DNA of 37,954 nucleotides from assembly GCA_947459185.1 (NCBI GenBank), contig CANHCU010000024.1, positions 1 to 37,954 on the forward strand. The letters are read 5' to 3'. The notes below the pieces were generated by a model. It worked only from the letters and a program-made list of their open reading frames with translations. It ran no database searches and was not told the DNA's origin. This document shows positions 15,858 to 25,904 of the stretch, piece after piece. Every line of letters begins with the position of its first letter. The first letter of the stretch is position 1. Made by a program: the position numbers and the translations under genes. This DNA is from Planctomycetaceae bacterium (GTDB lineage: Bacteria > Planctomycetota > Planctomycetia > Pirellulales > UBA1268).

Positions 15858-17852
15858 TCACAGATTCTTCAGTGGCCGCTTCGGCTTGGGGGCGGCGAGC
15901 ATCTTCTTCTTGTCGTCGGGCCGAGCCCCGGGCACACCACCGCCGCCGCCGTCGCCCATCTTCGGGTTATTGACGCCCGTATGCCGCTCAACCCACGTGT
16001 AGCCCAGCGGCCGCCGCAACTCCTCGGCAGCGAGCAATGCCCAGGGCGTGCCGGGGTGATCCCGCACCACTCGCTCCAGCAGCACCATGGCCTGCTGCGA
16101 TATCTTCTCCGTCTGCGAGCCCGCCTTCGAAACGTCGGCGCTTTCTTCGAGCACCCATGTGTCGTTCTTGGGATCCTTGAACTTCATCCCCGACTTCGCC
16201 TGGGCGAGCATGGTGTTGTAGGTGTCGGTCCGCACCTTGAGAGCCAGCACCCGGCCGAGCGACAGGTCGTAGCCGGCCTGCCACCGCTTCTCGGTGATGG
16301 CATCACGATCGGGGAGCCCCGACTTGAGCAACTCCGCAAGAACGTCAATCCGTGGTTGGATGCGGGCCGCCGTCTTCTGCGCCTCGCTCAACAGCAGCGC
16401 CAGCGCACCGTCGTCCTTGCGGGGAAAGGTCATCGTGGGCGATTCCATCGGACTGATCTCGACCGATCGGGCCGCCTCGACGAGCGCCTTTTTGGCGCGG
16501 TTGCCGGCAAGCATCTTGTCGATCGTGACGGCCGACAGGTAGTCCGGCTGGTAATTCCGCATCACGTCGGGATCGAAGAAATACCGCAACTGCGACGACA
16601 TCGCCGCGGTGTCTTGCCTGCTCACCTTGCCTCGAGACCCGCGGTTGGCGTGAACCGCAAAGTAGATGCCGCCGGTCGCAGCGCAGAGTTTCGAGAGGCT
16701 GAAAGGGCCGAAACCAGAGTCGATCGCCTCGTCAGCGAGGCTTCCTGAACGAATGTGAACCACCTCGGGATAGAGTGTCTCGGGCCCCTGCTCTACCACG
16801 GCCCACTGCACGTCCTGATCGAATTTGGTGTCGAATTCGACGAACTTGAATTTCACATCCTTCGTGCCGAAAGGAGCCGGCACGCCGACGACATACACCG
16901 GGATGCCGAGCGTGCGGCAAAACGCGGCGGTCTTGTCGGTCTCATTCTGGTCGTTGCCCACCTCGTCGGTGAACACGACGATCATCACGTTCCTCCGCGG
17001 TGCCCGCCGGAAAATACTCGCCTCCTGGGCGGCGCTGCGAATCGCCGTGAACGTATTCTCGACACCGGAATCATCGACAGGAATCGATTCGATCGCCTTG
17101 ATCACCGCGGTTGCGTCGTCTGTCGCCTTCATCACCAGTTTCGCGCTCTTGCCGAACGAGACGACCATGTTCTTGAGGTCGGGCCTGTGTGCGGCGGAGC
17201 GGTTGACGCCGAGTTCTTCAAACACCCGCTCGAGACGGGTCGCAATCTCCTTCCGCTGGCCGGCCAGACTCACCGACTGGTCAAACACCCAGCAGACGAC
17301 CGTGGGATGACGATCCAGCGACGCGGCGATCTCGCCCGTGAGCCGGTCAACGGCCCCCGTCGCCCCCGTGGCCCCCGCACCGACGGCTCCCTTCACGATG
17401 AAGGTTTCGTCGATGGTGTCCGCCGTGGGAATCACGTCGAGGGGTTCGACGGAGATGTCGCTTGCCACGTCCAACTCCACCTCAACCGGAACCACCGACT
17501 GTTCGGAGAGCGTGGGCGCGAGGGCCTGCGCCACCTCCATCTGGCTCTCCTTGCTCACGGCACCGTCTTCTACCTCTTCTTCATCTGAAACCGTCATCTC
17601 ACGGGGCGTGTCCAGCACCTCTTCGACCGCCTCCGGCGATTGAATGATCGTGATCGCGGGGGCCGAGCGGGATGGCTCGCGCAGGGCGACCAGCGCCAGC
17701 GACACCAGCACGACCACGTGGATCAACAGGCTGATCAGCCAGGCCGGGGTGTCGCCATCGAATGGAGTATCTTCCTCGCCGGTGTATTCCTGCCACCAGC
17801 GCTTGACCGACGGCAGCAACCCTCCCGACGTTCCGGTATGAAGAGGTTCCAT
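15858..17852 (-). CDS. Membrane-anchored von Willebrand factor A domain protein
   Basis: 664 residues. An acidic N-terminus is followed by one membrane helix (about 38-57, WLISLLIHVVVLVSLALVAL), an acidic, Glu-rich linker (60-160), a Gly-Ala stretch (GAVGAGATGATGAV), and a vWA domain from about residue 180 to 350. The metal-ion site is DxSxS in WVFDQSVSLAG (Asp191, Ser193, Ser195), with a later VVFTDEVGND. The C-terminal 250 residues look mostly helical and end in a GDGGGGGVPGARP tail rich in Lys and Pro. Start: ATG 17852, GGAG 10 nt upstream; a TTG two codons earlier is possible. vWA domains bind protein partners; the topology puts it outside the cytoplasm. Partners and role are unknown; no MoxR ATPase or DUF58 gene is adjacent. 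Confidence 0.82.
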   Translation of the reverse strand: MEPLHTGTSGGLLPSVKRWWQEYTGEEDTPFDGDTPAWLISLLIHVVVLVSLALVALREPSRSAPAITIIQSPEAVEEVLDTPREMTVSDEEEVEDGAVSKESQMEVAQALAPTLSEQSVVPVEVELDVASDISVEPLDVIPTADTIDETFIVKGAVGAGATGATGAVDRLTGEIAASLDRHPTVVCWVFDQSVSLAGQRKEIATRLERVFEELGVNRSAAHRPDLKNMVVSFGKSAKLVMKATDDATAVIKAIESIPVDDSGVENTFTAIRSAAQEASIFRRAPRRNVMIVVFTDEVGNDQNETDKTAAFCRTLGIPVYVVGVPAPFGTKDVKFKFVEFDTKFDQDVQWAVVEQGPETLYPEVVHIRSGSLADEAIDSGFGPFSLSKLCAATGGIYFAVHANRGSRGKVSRQDTAAMSSQLRYFFDPDVMRNYQPDYLSAVTIDKMLAGNRAKKALVEAARSVEISPMESPTMTFPRKDDGALALLLSEAQKTAARIQPRIDVLAELLKSGLPDRDAITEKRWQAGYDLSLGRVLALKVRTDTYNTMLAQAKSGMKFKDPKNDTWVLEESADVSKAGSQTEKISQQAMVLLERVVRDHPGTPWALLAAEELRRPLGYTWVERHTGVNNPKMGDGGGGGVPGARPDDKKKMLAAPKPKRPLKNL

Positions 17853-18233
17853 CTGCAACAGGCTCCAGGGGAGTCTTCGCCCGCGTTACCAAGGACCAGA
17901 ACCGGCGACCACAATCAGCGACCACTACCAGAGGCCGCGCACAGACGCGACGCACCTAACTTCCGTTTAGAATACCGCAAAAGCCTGTTCCAAGCCGCGG
18001 GCCCGCTCTGATCGATTCTCACGAAGGGGGGCTATTTATTCCCCGTCACGTGGCGTTTTGCCCGGTCAGCCTCCCAAAAAGGGCCGTGGCTGGCTGTTTC
18101 CATTGCCAGGAGGGGCCGCTGTCAATCGCCCCATCTTGCCCCGCGCAAACGCCGAGTGATAGCTTTCTACACGCGATTTTGCCACAACGACGAATGAGTG
18201 CCGTCCCCTCCCCGCGTCTTGGAAAGTATGCCG
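17853..18233. other. Divergent intergenic region, no gene seen
   Basis: 381 nt between the vWA gene (minus) and the hydrolase gene (plus). I see only a GGGG/CCCC hairpin around 18026-18044 and a CACGTG palindrome at 18048-18053. A minus-strand TTGGAA...TATTCT pair near 17965-17990 has poor spacing (13 nt). Short open frames here have no ribosome site. Confidence 0.6.
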
Positions 18234-19247
18234 ATGCCCTTCCCCACGACAGTGTTGCTGCGGTGGTGTGGTCGCTTGTGCGTGGCGACCATTCTGCTGC
18301 TTTCAGCCCCCGAAAGCCGGGCAGCCGAGGTGGCCGCCGCCGCCACCGGGTCAACCATCGAGGAACTGCAACTGGAGACGTCTGACGGCATCCGGATCGC
18401 CGCCTGGTACTACCCGGTGCCGGATGATGCCAAGGCGGTCGCCACGGTCATCCTGGTCCACGACATGGAGGGCTCGCACAAGACCGTAGACACTCTGGCC
18501 CGCAACCTCCAGCGGGCGGGATGCGCCGTCGTGGCCCCCGATCTTCGCTGCCACGGAGGCAGCGGCTCCCGTCCTGCCACCCTCACAGGCAGCGGGGCCA
18601 AGGCGGATGCAGCCGATCCGCGCATGCTCAAAAAGATCGACCTCGAGTCGATTGCGGCCGCGACCGGCGGTCGACTCCGCGACCAATCCGCGCTGCGGGG
18701 AGAGATCGAGGCCGTTCGCAACTGGATCAAGCAGAAGTCTGAGGCCGGCACCCTCGACATCGACAACCTCTGCGTGGTCGGCTGCGGCCTTGGGGCCACA
18801 CTCGCTTCCATGTGGACAGCGGCGGACTGGAACTGGCCGCCGACCACAACCGGGCCGCAGGGCCAGCAGGTGCGGGCCCTCGCGCTCATCAGCCCGGTCT
18901 GGGCCACGAAGGGCATCTCGATGTCGGTGCCCCTGACGAGCGATGCCCTCCAGCACAAGATCCCGATCCTTGTTCTGGCCGGGAAGGGTGATCGCGACGC
19001 CATCCGTCTGTTCGACCAGCTCAAACGCTACCGACCAGCGGAATGGTTCCAGCAGCGAGCCGGCCAACCGGCAGACAAGGCCATGGACAAGGCCAAGGAT
19101 CTCGAGGACCCGGCGGACGGCACGGCCTTCTTCATTCAGACCGATACCAGCCTGACGGGCGATAAACTGGCGAACGATCCTTCGCTCAACGTCGCAGAGC
19201 AGATCAAGACATTCCTGGCCCTCGCGCTCGCTCGCAAGCCCCGGTAG
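18234..19247 (+). CDS. Exported alpha/beta-hydrolase-fold protein lacking the nucleophile serine
   Basis: 337 residues with a signal peptide (MPFPTTVLLRWCGRLCVATI then LLLSAPESRA) and a periplasmic alpha/beta-hydrolase fold. The core strands are visible: GIRIAAWYYPV, ATVILVHDMEGSH with the oxyanion-type H-x-x-x-G region, GCAVVAPDLRCHGGSG, and IDNLCVVGCGLGATLASMW. The elbow normally reads G-x-S-x-G; here it is G-C-G-L-G, so Gly185 takes the place of the serine. The KIPILVLAGKGDRD segment after it matches the late acid strand. The protein may be non-catalytic or use another residue (Cys184 is adjacent). ATG 18234 has GGAAAG 7 nt upstream; ATG 18228 is the alternative. It converges with the LysM gene. 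Confidence 0.8.
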   Translation: MPFPTTVLLRWCGRLCVATILLLSAPESRAAEVAAAATGSTIEELQLETSDGIRIAAWYYPVPDDAKAVATVILVHDMEGSHKTVDTLARNLQRAGCAVVAPDLRCHGGSGSRPATLTGSGAKADAADPRMLKKIDLESIAAATGGRLRDQSALRGEIEAVRNWIKQKSEAGTLDIDNLCVVGCGLGATLASMWTAADWNWPPTTTGPQGQQVRALALISPVWATKGISMSVPLTSDALQHKIPILVLAGKGDRDAIRLFDQLKRYRPAEWFQQRAGQPADKAMDKAKDLEDPADGTAFFIQTDTSLTGDKLANDPSLNVAEQIKTFLALALARKPR

Positions 19248-19300
19248 CCGGCGTGTGCCTTCACACTCAAGCGACCGCACGAGGGCGAGCGTTGACCGCG

Positions 19301-20389
19301 TCAGGGCAATCTCAGTTCCGCGCCTGGCACCAGCAGGTCAGGGCTGCGAAGCCGATCGCGGTTCGCCAGCCAGATGCGCGATGCCATCGCCCTGTCACCG
19401 TAGAACCTGACGGCAATCGACTCGAGCGAGTCCCCCATGCCAACCCGTACGGTCGCCGGCCGCTGGGCTGGCGACGAGGGGACAGTGGTCGCCTCCGGAA
19501 CAGATCGGTGGCCAGGGCCGGCGGTAAGGATTGCGGACGGTGACGCCGACGGGGCAGTCCCTCCCTGCAGCCAGAATGGCTCCGACTCGCTGGGAGCCGC
19601 CGACCTGACGGGATCAGCGGCGACGCCGGTTCCGGCACGGTCACCGCTGTGAGCCGTGGTGAAGGTGGGCTCGATCGCCGCACCAGCCAGCCCCGCTGCC
19701 GCGGCGTGGGCGGCTGGGAGCATCCACGAAGGGGGCAGCCGCAACGCCAGGCCGATGGGCAGCACCTGAGGATCGGTCAGTCGATCCCTGTTCGCCGTCC
19801 AAATGGCGGTCGCGGCACCGGCATGCCCATAGACCTTCAGGGCGATCCCAGTGAGATCGTCTCCATCGCGAACGACGTAGTCCGCGGGCATCGCCGCCGG
19901 CTGCAGTGCCGGGCTGGGAGCCACTGGTCTGGCGACGTCGTGCACGGACCATCCCGCGGAGAGCGGAGGTGGTGCATGGACGTCGAGCAGCGGGGGCGGA
20001 GGAATGTCCACCGTAGAACGGTAGGTGCCGTCGAGCAGCGGCGATGCCGGCGACAGATCCAGCCCCGATGCCGGGAGCGGAACTGGCGGAGGGGGTGGTG
20101 ACGTCGGCGGGAACGGCCCCGATGCCGCCATCGACGGACAGCTCGGAACATCAACCACCCCGGTCGGCCTCGCGTCGGGGATCGCATGCCCACCCGAGCC
20201 GATCATCATCGCAGACAGTCCCGACTGCGTGCCTGGCGTCGGCGGGGCGGTGGCAGGCCCGTAGGCGGCGGGCGTGAAGCCGCCCCGGGCAGCAAGCACC
20301 GCCGCGGCAAAAGGCTGGGCCAGTGCCACACCAGCGGCGAGCATGGCCATGCCGATGACAAACCGCACTGTATGCATGAATTGCGACAT
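19301..20389 (-). CDS. Secreted proline-rich protein with two LysM domains
   Basis: 362 residues. A signal peptide or N-terminal anchor (VRFVIGMAMLAAGVALA) precedes a Pro- and Ala-rich low-complexity region (about 35-165, with PPTSPPPPPVPLPASG). A first LysM domain runs from about residue 170 to 219 (DYVVRDGDDLTGIALKVYGH ... LPIGLALRLP), then another disordered linker, and a second LysM at the very C-terminus (about 314-362, VRVGMGDSLESIAVRFYGDR ... VPGAELRLP). LysM binds N-acetylglucosamine-containing glycans such as peptidoglycan. No catalytic domain is present, so it is probably a cell-wall-binding or scaffold protein. ATG 20389 has GGGAG 6 nt upstream. It lies downstream of secDF on the same strand, across 275 nt. 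Confidence 0.85.
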   Translation of the reverse strand: MSQFMHTVRFVIGMAMLAAGVALAQPFAAAVLAARGGFTPAAYGPATAPPTPGTQSGLSAMMIGSGGHAIPDARPTGVVDVPSCPSMAASGPFPPTSPPPPPVPLPASGLDLSPASPLLDGTYRSTVDIPPPPLLDVHAPPPLSAGWSVHDVARPVAPSPALQPAAMPADYVVRDGDDLTGIALKVYGHAGAATAIWTANRDRLTDPQVLPIGLALRLPPSWMLPAAHAAAAGLAGAAIEPTFTTAHSGDRAGTGVAADPVRSAAPSESEPFWLQGGTAPSASPSAILTAGPGHRSVPEATTVPSSPAQRPATVRVGMGDSLESIAVRFYGDRAMASRIWLANRDRLRSPDLLVPGAELRLP

Positions 20390-20567
20390 GCTCTCTCCCT
20401 TGCACGCAGCCCACGGGGGCACCTAGATGCCGGCGCCAGCCTCACTGGGCCCGCCAAAGAGAGTATGCAACGCCACCGCTGCCACGGCCGGCCGTCGCCC
20501 GCAGGCTTCACCTGCAGCCGTCGCGGCACCGCCGTCAGGGCCGGCACAACCGGCGAGGTTTTCCCGC

Positions 20568-20626
20568 TCGGCTGTTTGCCTGTCGGCTGTTTGCCTGTCG
20601 CCAGTTTCCTGTCGCCTGCTCGCCCG
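20568..20626. repeat. 15-bp tandem repeat between LysM gene and secDF
   Basis: Two perfect units of TCGGCTGTTTGCCTG (20568-20597) followed by two degenerate ones (TCGCCAGTTTCCTG and TCGCCTGCTCGCCCG). The surrounding 275-nt gap has no gene and no clear promoter. Confidence 0.75.
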
Positions 20627-20664
20627 CCTGGGCTCCTGATCCGTCTTGTGGCGTCTTGTACGTG

Positions 20665-23600
20665 TCAGGCCGACAGCTGCGGCGTTGACCGCGTCGCCGG
20701 CTGGCTGCGACGGGCGGCGGCCGACCCCTCCTGCAGCCACAGCACTAGTGGCGCGGCGATGTAGATCGTGCTGTAGGTGCCGGTGATGATGCCGACGAGC
20801 ATCGTGAACGCAAAGGCGTGGATGCCCTGGCCACCGAACAGATACAGGATCAACGTCGCCAAAAACGCGGTGCCGGAGGTGAGGATCGTGCGACTCAATG
20901 TCTGGTTGACCGCCTTGTCGATCATGTCGGCCGTGACGAACGGGCTCTTGCCACGCAGTTCGCGAAGCCGGTCGAAGATCACTATCGTATCGTTGATCGA
21001 GAAGCCCACGATCGTCAGCAGCGCGGCCACCACGTCGAGGCTGATCTTGAAGTCATCGACCAACGCCCAGCCGAGGTAGCGGCTCAGGTAGGTGCTGAAC
21101 GCCAGGCAGGCAACCGCCACCAACACGTCGTGGATGAGTGCCACCACGGCCGCCAGACCGAAGGCGACATTTTGAAACCGTACCCACACGTAAAGCACGA
21201 TCATCAACAGGCTCGCCAACAGCGCGTAGAGCGCGGTGATCTTCGTGTTGCCCGCCACCTTTCCACCGATCGAGTTGGCCGAGAGATAGACCGGGGTGTC
21301 GGAGAGCTTCTTTGCAACCCGCTCCACCACACGCCGGGCCGACGGCACGTCGAGCGACGTGGAGAGCGCCCAGTTGCGGTACGACTTGGTGCGGCTCGCC
21401 ACGCCCTTCGTCTCAGCCGCGTCCGGCTCCAACTCAAAGGGGGCATCGGCGACGCCCTCCGCCTGCAAGGCGTCTTGGATCGTGGCCCGCAGGGTGGGCC
21501 TGTTGATCTTTTCGGGGAAGTCGAGTGCCACGGCCGTGGCGAGCGACCCAGCCTCGGGAGCAGGCTTGTCCGGCCCGCTCGTTGACGTGATCTCGCCGAA
21601 GCCCATGGAATAGGTGGCCAGCCGGCCTGGAAACACTTCTCGAAGCGTCTCTTCGACCTGGTCGTCATCCCGAACCGAGGTGTCGATCTTGTAGCGGGTG
21701 CCGTCGGCGACATCCGCTGCACTCACGGCGCTCACGGCGACGTCGGGCAGCACGGCGACAGCCTTCCGCACCTCGGCGATGTCGAGCGTCTGCTCCGGCT
21801 TGAACGCCACCTGCACGCTGGTGCCGCCGGTGAAGTCGATGTCGAAGAGCCCCTGTCCACGCTGGGCAGCCGCGGCCAGTCCCAGCAGGATGAAGGCCAG
21901 CGAGCCGATGATTGCCGGCCGCACCCAGCGGACAAACTCGAAGTTGGTAACGTCGAAGATCTTCGCCATCGACAGCCGTCGCAGCCAGCCGTTGCGCTCG
22001 GAGAGGTCGAAAGCCACCCGCGAGCAGAAGACCGCCGTGAACAGGTTGAGCACGAGGCCGAGGATGAGCGTGACCGCAAAACCCTTCAACTGGTCGGTGC
22101 CCATGGCGAACAGCACGAACGCCGAAATCAGCGTCGTAAGATTGGAGTCAATGATCGTGGAAAAGGCCCGCGCAAAGCCGTTGCGGATCGCCGTACGCAC
22201 ACCCGCTCCCCGCTCCGTCTCTTCCCGCATACGTTCGTAGATCAGCACGTTGGCATCGACCGCCATGCCCACGGAGAGGACGAGCCCGGCGAGACCGGCC
22301 AACGTGAACGCCGCCTTGAGCGAGACCATCAGCGCCACGACGAGCAGGATGTTGAGCAGCACCGCCAGGTCGGCGATGAACCCGGAGAACCGGTAATAGG
22401 CCAGCATGAAGGCAAGCACCACGATCGTCGCCAGCAGCATCGCGCGGGCACCGGAGCGGATCGTGTCGGCACCCAGTTGGGGGCTGATCTTCTGCTCGCT
22501 GATCGGCTCACTCACGAGGGCCGCCGGCAGGCTGCCGGCGTTGAGCACGCCCACCAGGAAATCGACGTCAGACTGCTTGAAACTGCCGGTGATCTGCCCG
22601 TCGCCGGAGATCGTGCTGCGGATCGTCGGCGCTGACAGGAGCGTGTCGTCCAGCAGGATGCCCAGCCGGCTCGTGAGCCGGTTGGCCGGATCGGGAAGGT
22701 TTTGGCCGGTGAGCGTGCCGAAGAGCGCCGCCCCCGAGGAGTTGAACGAGAAGTTGACACAGGGCTGCAGGTTGCTGTCGTAGCTGGATGACGCACGGGA
22801 GAGATATCCTCCGGTGACGTCAAAGCGGTCGAGCACCACCAGCACCTCCACGCGGCCGTCCGGCATCGTGCGGGTGACGAGGCCGCCATCCTCGGCCGGG
22901 TTGATCTTGGCCGTGTCGAGTTGCACCCAGCGGCCGATCTGCCGGCCACCCTCGGTCACGGTCGTGCCGGGGGAACGGCTTGCCAATTCAATGACCTGCT
23001 TGTGCCTGGGATCCTCGGGATTAGCGGTGATTCGAAACTCGAGCACGCCGGCGCTCGATACCACCCGCTTGATGAGATCGACCTCCGACTGATCGACCTC
23101 GGGCACGATCACCTCGAGCTGATCGATGCCGTAGCGGCGGACAGTCACTTCCTTCTGGCCGCCCGGATTCACGCGGCGGCTCACGGCCGCCACCAGCTTG
23201 TCCATGTCCACGGGGGACGATCGACCCGCCACGTCGTAGTCCAGGTCGATCGCCTCGGCACCAGCTCGTTGACCCGCCAGTCGAACCCGAGCATCACCGA
23301 AGTCGACTTGCTCCACACCCTTCAAAAAGGACTCTCTGGCGGCTGCATCAGCGGTCTCGAGCCGCACTGCAATGCGATTGTCGGCCATCCGCGACACGGT
23401 CCCCTTCCGACCATCCTGACTGGCGAGCAGTTGCTCGATCCTGCCCACGCATTCGTCAACCTGCCCGGCCGCCTGCCGGGAGGCATCGACCTCGTAGACG
23501 AGAATCACGCCGCCCTTGAGGTCGATACCCAGTCGCGGCGGCCAGCCGAGCCATGTCACCACGGCGCCTGCCGTGAGCGCGACGAGCACCGTCGCCAGGC

Positions 23601-23802
23601 GGCCCCACATGTCAGCAGCCCGCAACCGCTTCGCCAGGAGCCACGAGAGCAGCGTCGGCCCCGCAACCGTGAGCAGGGTGATGCCCCAGACGGCCCACGG
23701 CTCCCGCCACCACGGCACGGTCGCCGTCGGTACGGTGGTGGCCGTAGCCGCCATGTCGGCAGCCTGGGCAAACAACTGGATCACGATCGGGAAACTGTTC
23801 AT
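20665..23802 (-). CDS. secDF: Fused protein translocase subunit SecDF
   Basis: 1045-residue inner-membrane protein that uses the proton gradient to help pull secreted proteins through SecYEG. The SecD half has the first helix block, RLGIDLKGGVILVYEVD (P1 region), a long periplasmic domain, and SVGMAVDANVLIYERMREE with Asp516 in the helix-4 motif. The SecF half starts near residue 617 (FDVTNFEFVRW), with DIDFTGGTSVQVAF near 655 and IVGFSINDTIVIFDRLRE late. SecF follows SecD without a stop, as in other fused SecDFs; the protein is longer than the Bacillus fusion (about 740) because of the periplasmic domains. The C-terminus is Ser/Ala/Arg-rich. It lies downstream of tgt and yajC, the classical arrangement. 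ATG 23802 has only GAGA upstream. Confidence 0.96.
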   Translation of the reverse strand: MNSFPIVIQLFAQAADMAATATTVPTATVPWWREPWAVWGITLLTVAGPTLLSWLLAKRLRAADMWGRLATVLVALTAGAVVTWLGWPPRLGIDLKGGVILVYEVDASRQAAGQVDECVGRIEQLLASQDGRKGTVSRMADNRIAVRLETADAAARESFLKGVEQVDFGDARVRLAGQRAGAEAIDLDYDVAGRSSPVDMDKLVAAVSRRVNPGGQKEVTVRRYGIDQLEVIVPEVDQSEVDLIKRVVSSAGVLEFRITANPEDPRHKQVIELASRSPGTTVTEGGRQIGRWVQLDTAKINPAEDGGLVTRTMPDGRVEVLVVLDRFDVTGGYLSRASSSYDSNLQPCVNFSFNSSGAALFGTLTGQNLPDPANRLTSRLGILLDDTLLSAPTIRSTISGDGQITGSFKQSDVDFLVGVLNAGSLPAALVSEPISEQKISPQLGADTIRSGARAMLLATIVVLAFMLAYYRFSGFIADLAVLLNILLVVALMVSLKAAFTLAGLAGLVLSVGMAVDANVLIYERMREETERGAGVRTAIRNGFARAFSTIIDSNLTTLISAFVLFAMGTDQLKGFAVTLILGLVLNLFTAVFCSRVAFDLSERNGWLRRLSMAKIFDVTNFEFVRWVRPAIIGSLAFILLGLAAAAQRGQGLFDIDFTGGTSVQVAFKPEQTLDIAEVRKAVAVLPDVAVSAVSAADVADGTRYKIDTSVRDDDQVEETLREVFPGRLATYSMGFGEITSTSGPDKPAPEAGSLATAVALDFPEKINRPTLRATIQDALQAEGVADAPFELEPDAAETKGVASRTKSYRNWALSTSLDVPSARRVVERVAKKLSDTPVYLSANSIGGKVAGNTKITALYALLASLLMIVLYVWVRFQNVAFGLAAVVALIHDVLVAVACLAFSTYLSRYLGWALVDDFKISLDVVAALLTIVGFSINDTIVIFDRLRELRGKSPFVTADMIDKAVNQTLSRTILTSGTAFLATLILYLFGGQGIHAFAFTMLVGIITGTYSTIYIAAPLVLWLQEGSAAARRSQPATRSTPQLSA

Positions 23803-23811
23803 ACCGTTCTC

Positions 23812-23881
23812 GTTTCAGGATTCTGGTTTCAGGGTTCTGTTGTCTGTGTTCTGTTGTCTGGGCTCTGTTTTCAGGATTCGG
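23812..23881. repeat. 14-bp tandem repeat, five units, between yajC and secDF
   Basis: Five consecutive 14-mers: GTTTCAGGATTCTG, GTTTCAGGGTTCTG, TTGTCTGTGTTCTG, TTGTCTGGGCTCTG and TTTTCAGGATTCGG. The array fills the whole gap between the two genes. Its last unit contains the yajC stop codon and last two sense codons; its first unit ends 9 nt before the secDF start. Confidence 0.88.
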
Positions 23882-24233
23882 GGGAGGCACTGTCGCCAAG
23901 CACCTTGGCAATGCTCGACAACGTGACGGCAATCTTCACATTCCCAGCCTCATCGACCCGCAGCGATATGCGATCGGCCTCGCGATCGACATTCGCCACG
24001 GTGCCATAGATGCCGGACGTCGTGATGACGCGATCATTTTTCTTGAGTCCGGCGAGCAGATCCTGCTGTCTCCGCATGCGTTCGCGTTCGGGTCGGTAGA
24101 GCAGCAGCCAGGCCACCATCACGATCATTGCCATCGGCAGGTACGTGATGAGCAGCTCCAGCGGCCCGGGCGGCGGCCCAGCGACGGCTGCAATTAAGTG
24201 GACGGCGAACAGGAATGGTGGCTCGAACTGCAT
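23871..24233 (-). CDS. yajC: Preprotein translocase accessory subunit YajC
   Basis: 120-residue single-span membrane protein that associates with SecDF. A short N-terminus is followed by one membrane helix in PLELLITYLPMAMIVMVAWL, then the typical YRPERERMRRQQDLLAGLKK, NDRVITTSGIYGTVANVD and a C-terminal VKIAVTLSSIAKVLGD. Start ATG 24233 has GGAG 5 nt upstream. The frame is open much further upstream, but that part is non-coding in composition. The last codons and the stop lie inside the 14-bp tandem array, so the final ASPES residues are partly repeat-derived. The gap to tgt is 152 nt with no feature seen. Confidence 0.94.
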   Translation of the reverse strand: MQFEPPFLFAVHLIAAVAGPPPGPLELLITYLPMAMIVMVAWLLLYRPERERMRRQQDLLAGLKKNDRVITTSGIYGTVANVDREADRISLRVDEAGNVKIAVTLSSIAKVLGDSASPES

Positions 24234-24385
24234 GGCAACTCCGACTTCGGGCCGAAAACCCCTTCGTAGGGCCATTCGGCAGACCCGCAAATGTAGTGCG
24301 ACGCGCGCCCGACGGACAAGCCCGACATGCCATTCGCTCGCCACAGCGAAGGGATCGAGTGGGGCGGGCGACGAAGCCGAGGCTT

Positions 24386-25522
<1,137 letters not shown>

Positions 25523-25563
25523 CTAACGCAGCCTGTTGGCTACGACCACCGAGGACCGTTGGC

Positions 25564-25610
25564 GACGGTTCGGGGCAGCCCACGCCCCGTCGCCGGACGT
25601 GGGCTGCCCC
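25564..25610 (+). repeat. Dispersed palindromic repeat, copy A
   Basis: The 37-bp core 25564-25600 starts GACGGTTCGGGGCAGCCCAC and differs at two positions from copies B (30149-30185, minus) and C (37908-37944, plus). It folds with the following bases: GGGGCAGCCCACG (25572-25584) pairs perfectly with CGTGGGCTGCCCC (25598-25610). The two changes keep the stem paired. Confidence 0.85.
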
Positions 25611-25631
25611 TCACGGATTCCGCGATGAGCA

Positions 25632-25869
25632 GAGCAAGTTCGATCTTGCTCGACAAATTACAGCGGTTCTTCGGCTGCCATCACAAACGGGAAGCAGGGG
25701 ATCGGCGGAAGCTCGAGGAGCTTTTGGATTTTTCGACCTTCTGGGGAGTGTGCTGCCGTAGGTCGTGGAAGGAGAAAAATCCAACGCGACGAGACTTCTG
25801 CCGTCCCGTGCGGCGCGTCGTCACTGACGGTCACCCGCATTTCCCCTGCTCGCGCTACGGGCTTGGATG
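25632..25869. other. Non-coding stretch with several inverted repeats between tgt and hppA
   Basis: No gene is supported in 25514-25904. Besides repeat copy A it holds: GAGCAAG-ttcgat-CTTGCTC (25632-25651); an 11-bp perfect pair TTGGATTTTTC (25724-25734) and GAAAAATCCAA (25774-25784) enclosing CGACCT (25734-25739) and AGGTCG (25760-25765), which would form an inner stem; and at 25841-25869 a copy of the 29-bp repeat found at the NUDIX gene. It may be decayed mobile DNA or a structured leader or trailer. Confidence 0.5.
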
Positions 25870-25904
25870 GTGTCCGCGTGCCCCACGAGCCAACCCGCGT
25901 GGAC

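Noticed and set aside
25560-25620. tRNA-like fold with GGTTCGGGG
   Set aside because: No anticodon or acceptor arms; it is the palindromic repeat.
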